Shown here in pieces: positions 51,067 to 59,007 of a stretch of DNA of 64,000 bases. The stretch comes from Eubacterium sp. GTDB lineage: Bacteria > Bacillota > Clostridia > Oscillospirales > Acutalibacteraceae. The DNA is taken from the NCBI GenBank assembly GCA_017445905.1, contig JAFSRX010000066.1, forward strand, positions 19,722 through 83,721, in the 5' to 3' direction. The position numbers were made by a program, and so were the translations under genes. The notes beneath the pieces are model-generated. The model had not been told where the DNA came from. It did no database searches and saw nothing but the letters and a program-made list of their open reading frames with translations. How positions within the stretch are numbered: position 1 is the first letter of the stretch; the number at the start of each line of letters is the position of its first letter.

Positions 51067-52329
51067 ATGAAAATTGCTAACGAATACGGCAATATTACAA
51101 GTATTCAGGAAAACACCGATTTTTCCGTAAAACAAATCACCGATATCTGCAATAACATCGGTCCGAGAAAACCGGGCTCACCCGAGGAATTAAAGGCTCA
51201 GAAGTTTATGGAGGAGGATTTAAAGCCGATTTCGGATAAAACCGAAATTGAGGATTTCACTCTTCACCGCCAGGGATTTATGGGATTCATTCCATTTACG
51301 GTATGCATGGGTATCGGCGCAACCTTTGTTAACTGGTTCGGCAAGCCGATTATTGCCTTCATTATGTGCATTCTCGCATTCATCCCGCTTATTCTGGAAT
51401 TTTTAATGTATAAGGAATTCGACGATTTTCTTTTCCCGAAACAAACTTCACATAATCTTATAGCAACAAAAGCTCCAAAGGGAGAAACAAAACAGAGAAT
51501 CATTATGGTTGGTCATGCAGACAGCCAGTTTGAATGGCCGATTAACCTTCTTCTCGGCGGACTCAAAGCAAAGCTTATGGTTGAAGTTCCCGCAGTTGTT
51601 GGACTTGTTATAACAACTATTTTCTCAATTATCTGCACATTTGTTTCTCACGGCGCAGCTGCAAGAACTATTGAAGGCGGCTCAAGATGGTTCTTCGTAA
51701 CTTTATTCATTATCGGTTGCATCTTTGTTCCGTTTGAATTTTCGTTCATCTTCTTCCAGAGCTGGACAAAATCTGTTCCGGGCGCATCTGATAACCTTTC
51801 AGGCTGCTATGTTGGAATCAGCACTCTCAAAGCACTCAGAGAAGCAGGCATTGATATGAATCAGACCGAAATCAGAGTTATCTGTTCAGGTTCTGAGGAA
51901 GCAGGTCTCAGAGGCGCAAAGGCATATGCGAGAGCTCACGAAAAAGAGCTTAAAGATATCCCAACTGTTTGTATCGGACTTGATACCTTCAGAGACTTAG
52001 AGGATATGGCTGTTTATGACCGCGACCTTTCAGGAACACTTCAGCATGACTGGGGCGCAAAATATCTTATTAAAAACGCCGCTGAAAACTGCGGATATGA
52101 TCTTAAATTTGAATCAATTTATATTGGCGCTTGCGATGCGGCTGCATTTGAACAGCAAGGCATTCCTTCAACAGGCTTTGCAGCAATGGATCCCGCTCCC
52201 GCTGATTACTACCACACAAGAAACGATACTCCCGAAAACCTTCGTCCCGAAGCAATTGAAGCAGCTATAGAAATTATGGTTGAAGCTTGCTGCATGTACG
52301 ATAAAGAGGGATTACCTCAAAAAGATTAA
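51067..52329 (+). CDS. Membrane M28-type metallopeptidase
   Basis: A 420-residue protein with an M28 (aminopeptidase Y-like) fold split by membrane segments. A pair of segments (about 74-116) follows the N-terminal helix region, and another pair (about 178-235) follows the first zinc motif GHADSQFE. The other zinc ligands are in GASDNLSG, the general base in GSEEAGL, and then GLDTF and YYHTRND. The active site residues appear complete. It is likely a membrane aminopeptidase whose catalytic side cannot be assigned with certainty. A promoter precedes it and a terminator follows. Confidence 0.83.
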   Translation: MKIANEYGNITSIQENTDFSVKQITDICNNIGPRKPGSPEELKAQKFMEEDLKPISDKTEIEDFTLHRQGFMGFIPFTVCMGIGATFVNWFGKPIIAFIMCILAFIPLILEFLMYKEFDDFLFPKQTSHNLIATKAPKGETKQRIIMVGHADSQFEWPINLLLGGLKAKLMVEVPAVVGLVITTIFSIICTFVSHGAAARTIEGGSRWFFVTLFIIGCIFVPFEFSFIFFQSWTKSVPGASDNLSGCYVGISTLKALREAGIDMNQTEIRVICSGSEEAGLRGAKAYARAHEKELKDIPTVCIGLDTFRDLEDMAVYDRDLSGTLQHDWGAKYLIKNAAENCGYDLKFESIYIGACDAAAFEQQGIPSTGFAAMDPAPADYYHTRNDTPENLRPEAIEAAIEIMVEACCMYDKEGLPQKD

Positions 52330-52337
52330 TATAACAA

Positions 52338-52367
52338 CAAAAAGACCGACGGTTGTCGGTCTTTTTT
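52338..52367 (+). terminator. Terminator of the M28 gene
   Basis: AAAAGACCGAC and GTCGGTCTTTT pair perfectly around GGTT, with TTTTTT. Confidence 0.9.
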
Positions 52368-52370
52368 AAT

Positions 52371-52480
52371 TGAAAATTGAAAATGAAGAATTGAGAGTTT
52401 CGGGTGCTGCGCACGGCAATAATATAATCGTCGCTTGCGTCCCGAAATTCGTAATTCGTCACTCGTAATTCGTAATTATA
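52371..52480. repeat. Symmetric composite repeat with tandem units on both sides
   Basis: GAAAATTGAAAATGAAGAATTG, then TTTCGGGTGCTGCGCACGG, an ATAATATAATC core, CGCTTGCGTCCCGAAA, then ATTCGTAATTCGTCACTCGTAATTCG. The core is an inverted copy of itself (TTTCGGG..CCCGAAA). It stands between convergent genes and its right end overlaps the GH3 stop codon. Confidence 0.75.
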
Positions 52481-54902
52481 TTTTAATCTCCATAGCCATT
52501 TTTAAAACATTCATTGCTGAGCGCTGAAGCTCGCCAAGAGTTATTCCGTATGGCTTTCCAAAGGAAGCAAGGCAGGTTGAGTCGGGCTTTCGGTTGGTTA
52601 CTCTGTCACCGCCCGGCATAAAGAGATCAACCTGAGCGCGAACTCTGTATGCGTGGTCCTTCATAATCGGAAATTCTGGTGACTTTGATTTTTGCATCCA
52701 CCAGTCGGTCATAACATTGCCCTTATATCCCCATTCGTTTCTGAGAATAGTTGTACATAAATCATAATTATAATGTCCCCATACTCCGTTTATCTTATTA
52801 TATGAGGTCATAATATTCTTCGGATGCGCTTCCTTTACACAGATTTCAAAGCCTTTGAGATAGATTTCTCTTAGCGCTCTTTCTGAAAGCCTCGAATCAT
52901 TTTTAACTCGATTCATTTCCTGATTATTGCAGGCAAAATGCTTCGGGCAGGCTGATAAACCGCCGCTCTGAATTCCTCTTACTGCTGCTGCAGCCATCTT
53001 TCCGCTGATATACGGATCCTCGCTGTAGTATTCAAAGTTTCTTCCGCAGAGATGATTTCTGTGGATATTCATTCCGGGAGCTAAAAGGATATGAGTTCCT
53101 CTTTCCTTCATTTCCTTTGCAAGCTCTTTATGGAGTGCTTCAACAAGCTCTGTATTAAAGGTGCAGGATAACGCAACTGCAACAGGAATAAGCGAACAGT
53201 TGCTCTTGAGTCTGATACCGGAAGGTCCGTCGGTTGTTATAACTGCTGGAACGCCCTTTTCTCTGAGGGATTCAAGAACACCTGCACAGGCGCCTGCGTT
53301 ACCGGGTGCGCCAAGAGGACTATCCATAGTATAGTCGCCCCTTGTTATTGCTTCAAGTTCATCAACACTGAGCTGAGCGACAAATTCCTGCATTGTAACC
53401 CTGCCCTCTTTAACATCAATGAGCTTATAGCCAACATCGCCGACAGGCTCAATATCCTTTGGCATATTGTTAAGAATTCTTGTTGCTAAATCATATTTCT
53501 GTTTTGCAACGGGTTTCTTTCTTAAAACGGTTTTTCCGTCAATAATCTCTGCGTGGTAAACCTCAAAATGTTCCCGGGGCGCAGCAGCCTGCTTATGCTG
53601 AGAGTAAACAAAGTTTTCTTCCTGATAGAAGTTAAATATCTCTTCGTTATCCCTTGAATTAGCACCCAGGTGGAATTTATAATCGCCCTTTTCAACAACA
53701 TAACAGCCTGCGTGGTTTGTTGAGCCGCAGTCGTCATAAGAAGAAAGCTGATAGAAATCAACAAATAGAGTTATCTCTTCGCTTTCACTCGGAGCAAGCT
53801 CATTTGTTTTTGCAAATGCCGCAAGCTCTCTTGCAGGATTACCAAGTTTTCCGACAGGCTTTTCAATATAGAGCTGAACAACCTCTTTACCTGCAAAGTT
53901 TCCTGTATTAGTTACTTTAACTGTAAAAGTAAAACCGTTTTCATCCGCCTTTGCCTCTTTGCACTGCATATCGAAATCAGTATAGCTGAGTCCGAAGCCG
54001 AAGGGATAAAGAACGCTGTTTTTATCAAAGGTTTCGAAATATCTGTAGCCAACAAATATATCTTCTTCATAAACATTGAAATTTTTGTTGCCGTAGTTAT
54101 CGCTTGAGGGATAATCAAAATAGCTTCTTGCAATAGTATCACTGAGCTTTCCGCTCGGTGAGGTTTTTCCGCAGAGCAAATCGCAAACAGCATTACCGCT
54201 TTCCATTCCGCCCTGCCATACGCAGAGAATTGCGCTGATTTTATCGCCGTAGCTTTCAGCCCACGCCATATCAATAATATTTCCGATATTGAGTAAAACA
54301 ACAACCTTGTCAAAATACTTTGTTATCAAATCAAGATTAGCTATCTCTTCATTTGAAAGATAATAGCTTCCCTTTTCAAGAGCGGCGTCCCTATCTTCCC
54401 CTGTTCCTCTTCCTATTATATAAATAGCGGTGTCGCTGTTTTTTCTTGCCGCCTCAACAATATCGTCCCTGAGTTTTAGATCGCTTAAACTGAATTCCCA
54501 TGTTCCCCATACTGCGCTTTGGTTAACAGGATTTTTCTTGCAGAAAATTTCATATTCCTTTGCGAGTTCTTCATTTATTTCAATATCCTCACTTTTTCTC
54601 ATCGCTTCAAGAAGGCTCACTTTGTTATTGCAGTTAACATCTCCGCCTGAGCCGTAACCAACGAATAACCAATCCTTCTGAAGTCTTGAAAAAACAGAAA
54701 CACAGTTTCCCTTTTTAATCGGAAGAACACCGTTGTTTTTTAGAAGAACTGCGCCCTCTGACGCCGCCTGACGAGAAAGGGCGGTTATTTTTTCGTCAAT
54801 TTTTTCATTTGCCGAAACCTTGCCGTTCTGATCCTGGGCGGTAGCGGCAAAAGCTCCTGTTATCTTATTTATTCCATAGGCTATTTTCTCTGTTACTTTC
54901 AT
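52476..54902 (-). CDS. GH3 beta-glycosidase with swapped domain order
   Basis: An 808-residue cytoplasmic GH3 enzyme. In most GH3 proteins the TIM barrel is N-terminal; here the (alpha/beta) sandwich domain comes first (SDTIARSYFDYP, YPFGFGLSYTDF), then a fibronectin III-like domain, and the barrel last (TTDGPSGIR, APGMNIHRNHLCGRNFEYYSEDP, KHFACNNQE, GNVMTDWWM with the likely nucleophile Asp near 735). This order is known from Ruminococcus albus and some Butyrivibrio enzymes. The start is set at MKVTEKIAYG; AAGAAAGGCAGG lies upstream and the frame extends 21 codons further. Confidence 0.88.
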   Translation of the reverse strand: MKVTEKIAYGINKITGAFAATAQDQNGKVSANEKIDEKITALSRQAASEGAVLLKNNGVLPIKKGNCVSVFSRLQKDWLFVGYGSGGDVNCNNKVSLLEAMRKSEDIEINEELAKEYEIFCKKNPVNQSAVWGTWEFSLSDLKLRDDIVEAARKNSDTAIYIIGRGTGEDRDAALEKGSYYLSNEEIANLDLITKYFDKVVVLLNIGNIIDMAWAESYGDKISAILCVWQGGMESGNAVCDLLCGKTSPSGKLSDTIARSYFDYPSSDNYGNKNFNVYEEDIFVGYRYFETFDKNSVLYPFGFGLSYTDFDMQCKEAKADENGFTFTVKVTNTGNFAGKEVVQLYIEKPVGKLGNPARELAAFAKTNELAPSESEEITLFVDFYQLSSYDDCGSTNHAGCYVVEKGDYKFHLGANSRDNEEIFNFYQEENFVYSQHKQAAAPREHFEVYHAEIIDGKTVLRKKPVAKQKYDLATRILNNMPKDIEPVGDVGYKLIDVKEGRVTMQEFVAQLSVDELEAITRGDYTMDSPLGAPGNAGACAGVLESLREKGVPAVITTDGPSGIRLKSNCSLIPVAVALSCTFNTELVEALHKELAKEMKERGTHILLAPGMNIHRNHLCGRNFEYYSEDPYISGKMAAAAVRGIQSGGLSACPKHFACNNQEMNRVKNDSRLSERALREIYLKGFEICVKEAHPKNIMTSYNKINGVWGHYNYDLCTTILRNEWGYKGNVMTDWWMQKSKSPEFPIMKDHAYRVRAQVDLFMPGGDRVTNRKPDSTCLASFGKPYGITLGELQRSAMNVLKMAMEIKI

Positions 54903-55060
54903 AAACAATCCTGCCTTTCTTAAAATAAATAATTTATTGTTCATTATTATATCACTGAAAAACATTTAGTGCAACATATTAAAACAAAATCCCATTTAGA
55001 CATTTTTCGCAGAAATAATTGTATATCATAGAAAAAAACAAAAAGAACGGATAATAAAAA

Positions 55061-57172
55061 ATGCCTGTAAAAGAGAGAATTGAATCGAAAAAAAGTATAT
55101 TTGAGAGTAAAAGTGCGAAAGCTTTTTTTGAGTGCGCCGCATTCTTTTTATTGGGCTTTTTTCTCAGCATAGGAAATCTTACTAAAAATCTTCAGCCCTT
55201 CGGAGTTTCAATAATATCGGTTTCGAGGGGAAAAAATGTGTTTTTTTCTTTTTTAGGCGCATTTCTCGGCTATGCTCTCGGCGGGATTGATGTTACCTTC
55301 GCAAGATATTTCGCCGCCTCGGTTATTGCGCTTTTCGGAGGGATAACGGCAAACATTTTTGAACTTAACGAGCGCCCGTCCTTTCCGATAACTATTGCAT
55401 TTCTCGCCGATTTTCTTAGCGGTTTTGTTGTTAATTTCAGACTCCAAAGCTCATATACTCAGTACATAGTTTTGCTTGCAGAAGCACTTCTCTGCTGCGG
55501 AACGGCATATTTTTTCTACAAAAGCGTTAACGCAAGTTTTAAGCAGATAAGATTTAAAGCGCTGCCTTTTTCTGAAATGAGCTGCATTATGATATCTCTT
55601 TCAGTTCTACTTATGAATCTTTCATATATCAGTTTTCACGGCTTTTCCCCTGCAAGAGCAATAGCTATGGCAGTAGCCCTCTCTCTGATAAAGCTGAAAA
55701 ACACCAAATGGGGAATGATTTTTTCACTCTCCTTCGGCTTTGCGTTTTCAGTGGCACAATCGGGGGCGCTGTTTATTGTCGGCGCTTTCGCATTTTCTTA
55801 TCTTATCGCATGTCTTTTTTATGAATTATCCTCCCTCGGAGCAGGAATAAGCTATCTTTGTTCCTTCTCGTTTTTCTGCATCGCTTCCGACAGTCCTCTT
55901 GCCTTACCGCTCTTTTCAGAATGTGCGATAGGTGTTCTCATATTCCTTCTTCTGCCGGCAAAGCTCTGTGCAAAAATTGAAAGCATAAACACAAATGATA
56001 TGAATTCCGACAGTGCGCTCAGACAAAGCCTTGTTTTAAAACTGAGATTCGCATCCTCGGCAATGTCGGCAATAAGTCAGAGTGTTGATCAGGTCAGAGA
56101 AAAGATAAACGAAATAACCCGAAAAGAAAATGAGATAAACAAGCTCAATATAAGCGAAGAGGAATACATCCGCCGAGAGATTATTCTTGAAAAAACAAAT
56201 CAGATAAGAATGGTTGCCTCTGATCAGTTTTATTCAATTTCGGGAATGCTTGAGGATCTTGCATTTGAATTTGACGAGGCAGAAACCTTCGACAATGACG
56301 CCTGCGAAAAAATACGCAAATTACTCGCTCAGTATGATATATTCCCAAAAAACATCTCCGCGATTGAGGACAAGTTTTCAAGAATAAGAGTTGAAATTCT
56401 CGCCTCCTCAGAATGCAAAAATCTTGATAATCCAATTTTTCAGAATGAAATCGGAAAAATTTGTTCAAGATATTTCACAAAAGGAATTATAACAAATTTC
56501 AAAGATGAAATAATGCTTTCATTTTTTGAGAGACCAAATTATAAGCTCAATATCGGTTTTTCTCAGCACTGCGCTGAGGGAAATCTCTGCGGCGATACAG
56601 TTAAAATCATCAATGATTATAAAGGTCACTGTATTCTTATTATAAGCGACGGAATGGGTAAAGGCTCGCGAGCTGCTCTCGACGGAGCAATGGGCGCAGG
56701 CTTGATATCAAAGCTGATTAACGCGGGCTTCGGGTTTGACAGCGCGCTGAAAGTCGTCAACTCTGCACTGCTTGTTAAAAGCAATGATGAAAGTCTTGCA
56801 ACGCTTGATATTGCAAGCATTGATATGTTTACTGGAAAATGTGAGCTTTTCAAGGCTGGCGCTCCCGCAAGCTATTTCATCAAAAATCAAAAGATATCGA
56901 AATGTGAACTGTCTTCAATGCCTGCAGGAATACTGAGAGGTGTTGAATTTGCCAAGCGAAGCGGCGTTTTAAAACTCGGCGATTGCATTGCTCTTATGAG
57001 TGACGGAATAAGTGACCTCGGAGAAAGCTGGCTTTATGAAACACTGAATTCAAGCGGTGATTTAAGCCCTCAGCAGCAAGCAAATTTCATTCTTGAAGAG
57101 GCAAAGAAAAAAGCTGAGGGCAAAAACACTGACGATATGAGCATAATATTTGCAAAACTTGAAAGGAACTGA
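55061..57172 (+). CDS. spoIIE: Stage II sporulation protein E (serine phosphatase)
   Basis: A 703-residue protein: about ten N-terminal membrane segments (25-310), a central regulatory part, and a C-terminal PP2C phosphatase domain (IIISDGMGKGSRAAL near 526-540, MSDGISDLGE, TDDMSIIFAK). SpoIIE dephosphorylates SpoIIAA to release sigma-F in the forespore and takes part in asymmetric division. It indicates that the organism sporulates or descends from a sporulating line. The ribosome binding site (AGAACGGATAA) is weak. The following gene starts 5 bases after the stop. Confidence 0.94.
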   Translation: MPVKERIESKKSIFESKSAKAFFECAAFFLLGFFLSIGNLTKNLQPFGVSIISVSRGKNVFFSFLGAFLGYALGGIDVTFARYFAASVIALFGGITANIFELNERPSFPITIAFLADFLSGFVVNFRLQSSYTQYIVLLAEALLCCGTAYFFYKSVNASFKQIRFKALPFSEMSCIMISLSVLLMNLSYISFHGFSPARAIAMAVALSLIKLKNTKWGMIFSLSFGFAFSVAQSGALFIVGAFAFSYLIACLFYELSSLGAGISYLCSFSFFCIASDSPLALPLFSECAIGVLIFLLLPAKLCAKIESINTNDMNSDSALRQSLVLKLRFASSAMSAISQSVDQVREKINEITRKENEINKLNISEEEYIRREIILEKTNQIRMVASDQFYSISGMLEDLAFEFDEAETFDNDACEKIRKLLAQYDIFPKNISAIEDKFSRIRVEILASSECKNLDNPIFQNEIGKICSRYFTKGIITNFKDEIMLSFFERPNYKLNIGFSQHCAEGNLCGDTVKIINDYKGHCILIISDGMGKGSRAALDGAMGAGLISKLINAGFGFDSALKVVNSALLVKSNDESLATLDIASIDMFTGKCELFKAGAPASYFIKNQKISKCELSSMPAGILRGVEFAKRSGVLKLGDCIALMSDGISDLGESWLYETLNSSGDLSPQQQANFILEEAKKKAEGKNTDDMSIIFAKLERN

Positions 57173-57177
57173 AAATT

Positions 57178-58941
57178 ATGAGTGCAATATTCGGATATAT
57201 AGGAAAAAACAGCGCAAAAGATATTCTGCTTTCGGGTCTTTCAGAATTCAAAGGCGCAGGAGAAGATATGTCGGGAATAGTTTTAAAAGAAAAGGAGTTT
57301 TTTAAAAGCTTTAAAATCAAAGGAACTCCTGAGGAGCTTTTCAATAAAATAAGACAGCTTGAGAGTACTTCGGATATCGGACTTGCTCAATGTTCAAGAG
57401 AAGAAAAATGCAAAGCCTCGTCAATAACCGCTCCCCCTTCCTCCAACGAAAACTTTGCCGCTGTTATGGATGGAGAAACAGGCAATTTCAAAAGTCTTAA
57501 AAAGTGGTGCGGCGATCCTTTCCCGATACTCACTGAGGAGGATTTGCTCCTTGCCTGTCTTTGCATAATGAATGAGAAGAATAAAATCGAATTGATTCAG
57601 AAGGTTTCATCAGCCTTCAGCGAAAACCCTTCCTTTGCATTTATTTCATCAGAGGAAAATGCAATATACTGCAAAAGCGGAAAATTTGGTCTCATCTTAG
57701 GAACCTCACCCGACGGATGTTTTATTTCAAGCGAACTCGGTGCGCTTATGCCTTTTTGTGAAAAATATGCTGTTCTGGAAAACGGAGAAACTGCAAAAAT
57801 CTTTCAGGACAGAATTCTTGTTTTTGATTCAAAAATGCGAAAAATCAAGAAGAGTTTTCAGAATATCAAAGCCCAAAGCTATGCGGTTAACAACTATTTT
57901 CAGAACTATGAACTTTATTGCTGTCCTTTGGCAGTTAAAGAAATTTATAACCGATTTGTTATAAATCATCAGATTAATTTTGATTATCTTAAGCTGAGCG
58001 CAAGATATATAGATAAAATAGACCGAATTATCCTTTTCGGTCAGGGTAGTTCAGAAAAGATTGCTTTTTCATCAAAAAGTCTTTTTGAAACATACTGCGG
58101 TATTACAACAATCGCCTTTCAGTCTTCTGAATTTCTGTATTCAAATACTCCTGTTGATAAAAACACCCTTATTATTGCAATTTCTCAGGATGGCGAAAAC
58201 AAAGCAACGCTTTCGGCGGTAAAAAAAGCTCATGAATTCGGCGCAAAAACAGTTGCTATAACTAAAAACAAATTATCTGCTCTTTCAGGAGAATGCAACC
58301 TTTCAATAATTACGGGAAATGAATATGAAAATAATATGCCGGCAAGCGCATTCATTTCTCACTATCTTACCCTATGCCTTTTCTCATTTTATCTCAGCTC
58401 AAAGCTCGAAATAATCTCGGATTTATATATCGGGGTGTCTCTTAAAATGGCTGAAATGCTCTCGGGCATTACTTCGGCAGCTGTTAAAAATTCCTCAAAA
58501 CTTGAGACTGCCGCGGCTATGCTTGAAAATTCAGATAATATATTTATAACTTCAGCCGGCAGCGACAATTCAATCAGCCACGAAGCTGAACAAATTCTTC
58601 TGGATATAACAAATAAAAATGCTAAAGCCATCAATTCTGAGGAGTTAAGCGATTATCCTGCCGAGCTTCTCTGTTCCGGAATTGTTTTTGCTCTTATAAC
58701 GGACAAGGAACATTTTAAAAGCGAAATCAAGAATATCTATCGCATAAAAAACAGGGGCGCAAATGTTATTGTTATAACAAGTGAAAGCATTGAAGAGGAA
58801 ATAGAGAATTTTGAAAACATTATTTCTTTTACAGATTCTCTTTCAGTTTTCAATGTTGTTCCCTGTCTTTCCTGCGTTTATAAAATCGCACTTATGGTAA
58901 AAGAAAAAGCTCAGAGCAACAATACTGAACAATCAGCATAA
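57178..58941 (+). CDS. GlmS-like protein without the catalytic residues
   Basis: A 587-residue protein with the full layout of glucosamine-6-phosphate synthase: N-terminal glutaminase-type domain (1-235) and two SIS domains (about 270-430 and 440-570). GlmS must begin MC so that Cys is the nucleophile; here it begins MSAIFGYIG. The TRWATHG region is replaced by LAQCSREEK (69-77), and the NG of the oxyanion hole by DG (98-99). In the synthase half SQSGET is SQDGEN (336-341), the KEISYIHAEAY...KHG region has become LDITNKNAKAINSEELSDY, and the closing LAKSVTVE tail is missing. It should not make glucosamine-6-phosphate. A regulatory or sugar-phosphate-binding role in sporulation is possible given the 5-base gap from spoIIE. 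Confidence 0.82.
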   Translation: MSAIFGYIGKNSAKDILLSGLSEFKGAGEDMSGIVLKEKEFFKSFKIKGTPEELFNKIRQLESTSDIGLAQCSREEKCKASSITAPPSSNENFAAVMDGETGNFKSLKKWCGDPFPILTEEDLLLACLCIMNEKNKIELIQKVSSAFSENPSFAFISSEENAIYCKSGKFGLILGTSPDGCFISSELGALMPFCEKYAVLENGETAKIFQDRILVFDSKMRKIKKSFQNIKAQSYAVNNYFQNYELYCCPLAVKEIYNRFVINHQINFDYLKLSARYIDKIDRIILFGQGSSEKIAFSSKSLFETYCGITTIAFQSSEFLYSNTPVDKNTLIIAISQDGENKATLSAVKKAHEFGAKTVAITKNKLSALSGECNLSIITGNEYENNMPASAFISHYLTLCLFSFYLSSKLEIISDLYIGVSLKMAEMLSGITSAAVKNSSKLETAAAMLENSDNIFITSAGSDNSISHEAEQILLDITNKNAKAINSEELSDYPAELLCSGIVFALITDKEHFKSEIKNIYRIKNRGANVIVITSESIEEEIENFENIISFTDSLSVFNVVPCLSCVYKIALMVKEKAQSNNTEQSA

Positions 58942-58947
58942 TAATAA

Positions 58948-58976
58948 TTGATTAATAAGGGCATATATGCTAAAAT
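58948..58976 (+). promoter_or_regulatory. Promoter of the GPH transporter gene
   Basis: TTGATT (58948-58953) and TAAAAT (58971-58976) are 17 bases apart. Confidence 0.7.
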
Positions 58977-59007
58977 GTAACTAATTATGAATTACAGGAG
59001 AGTAAAT

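Noticed and set aside
55000-55060. Possible Spo0A box upstream of spoIIE (TTCTGCGAAAA on the minus strand)
   Set aside because: It differs from TGTCGAA at key bases and occurs once, so it is not supported.
57178-58941. Functional glucosamine-6-phosphate synthase
   Set aside because: The nucleophile Cys and the surrounding motifs of both domains are missing.
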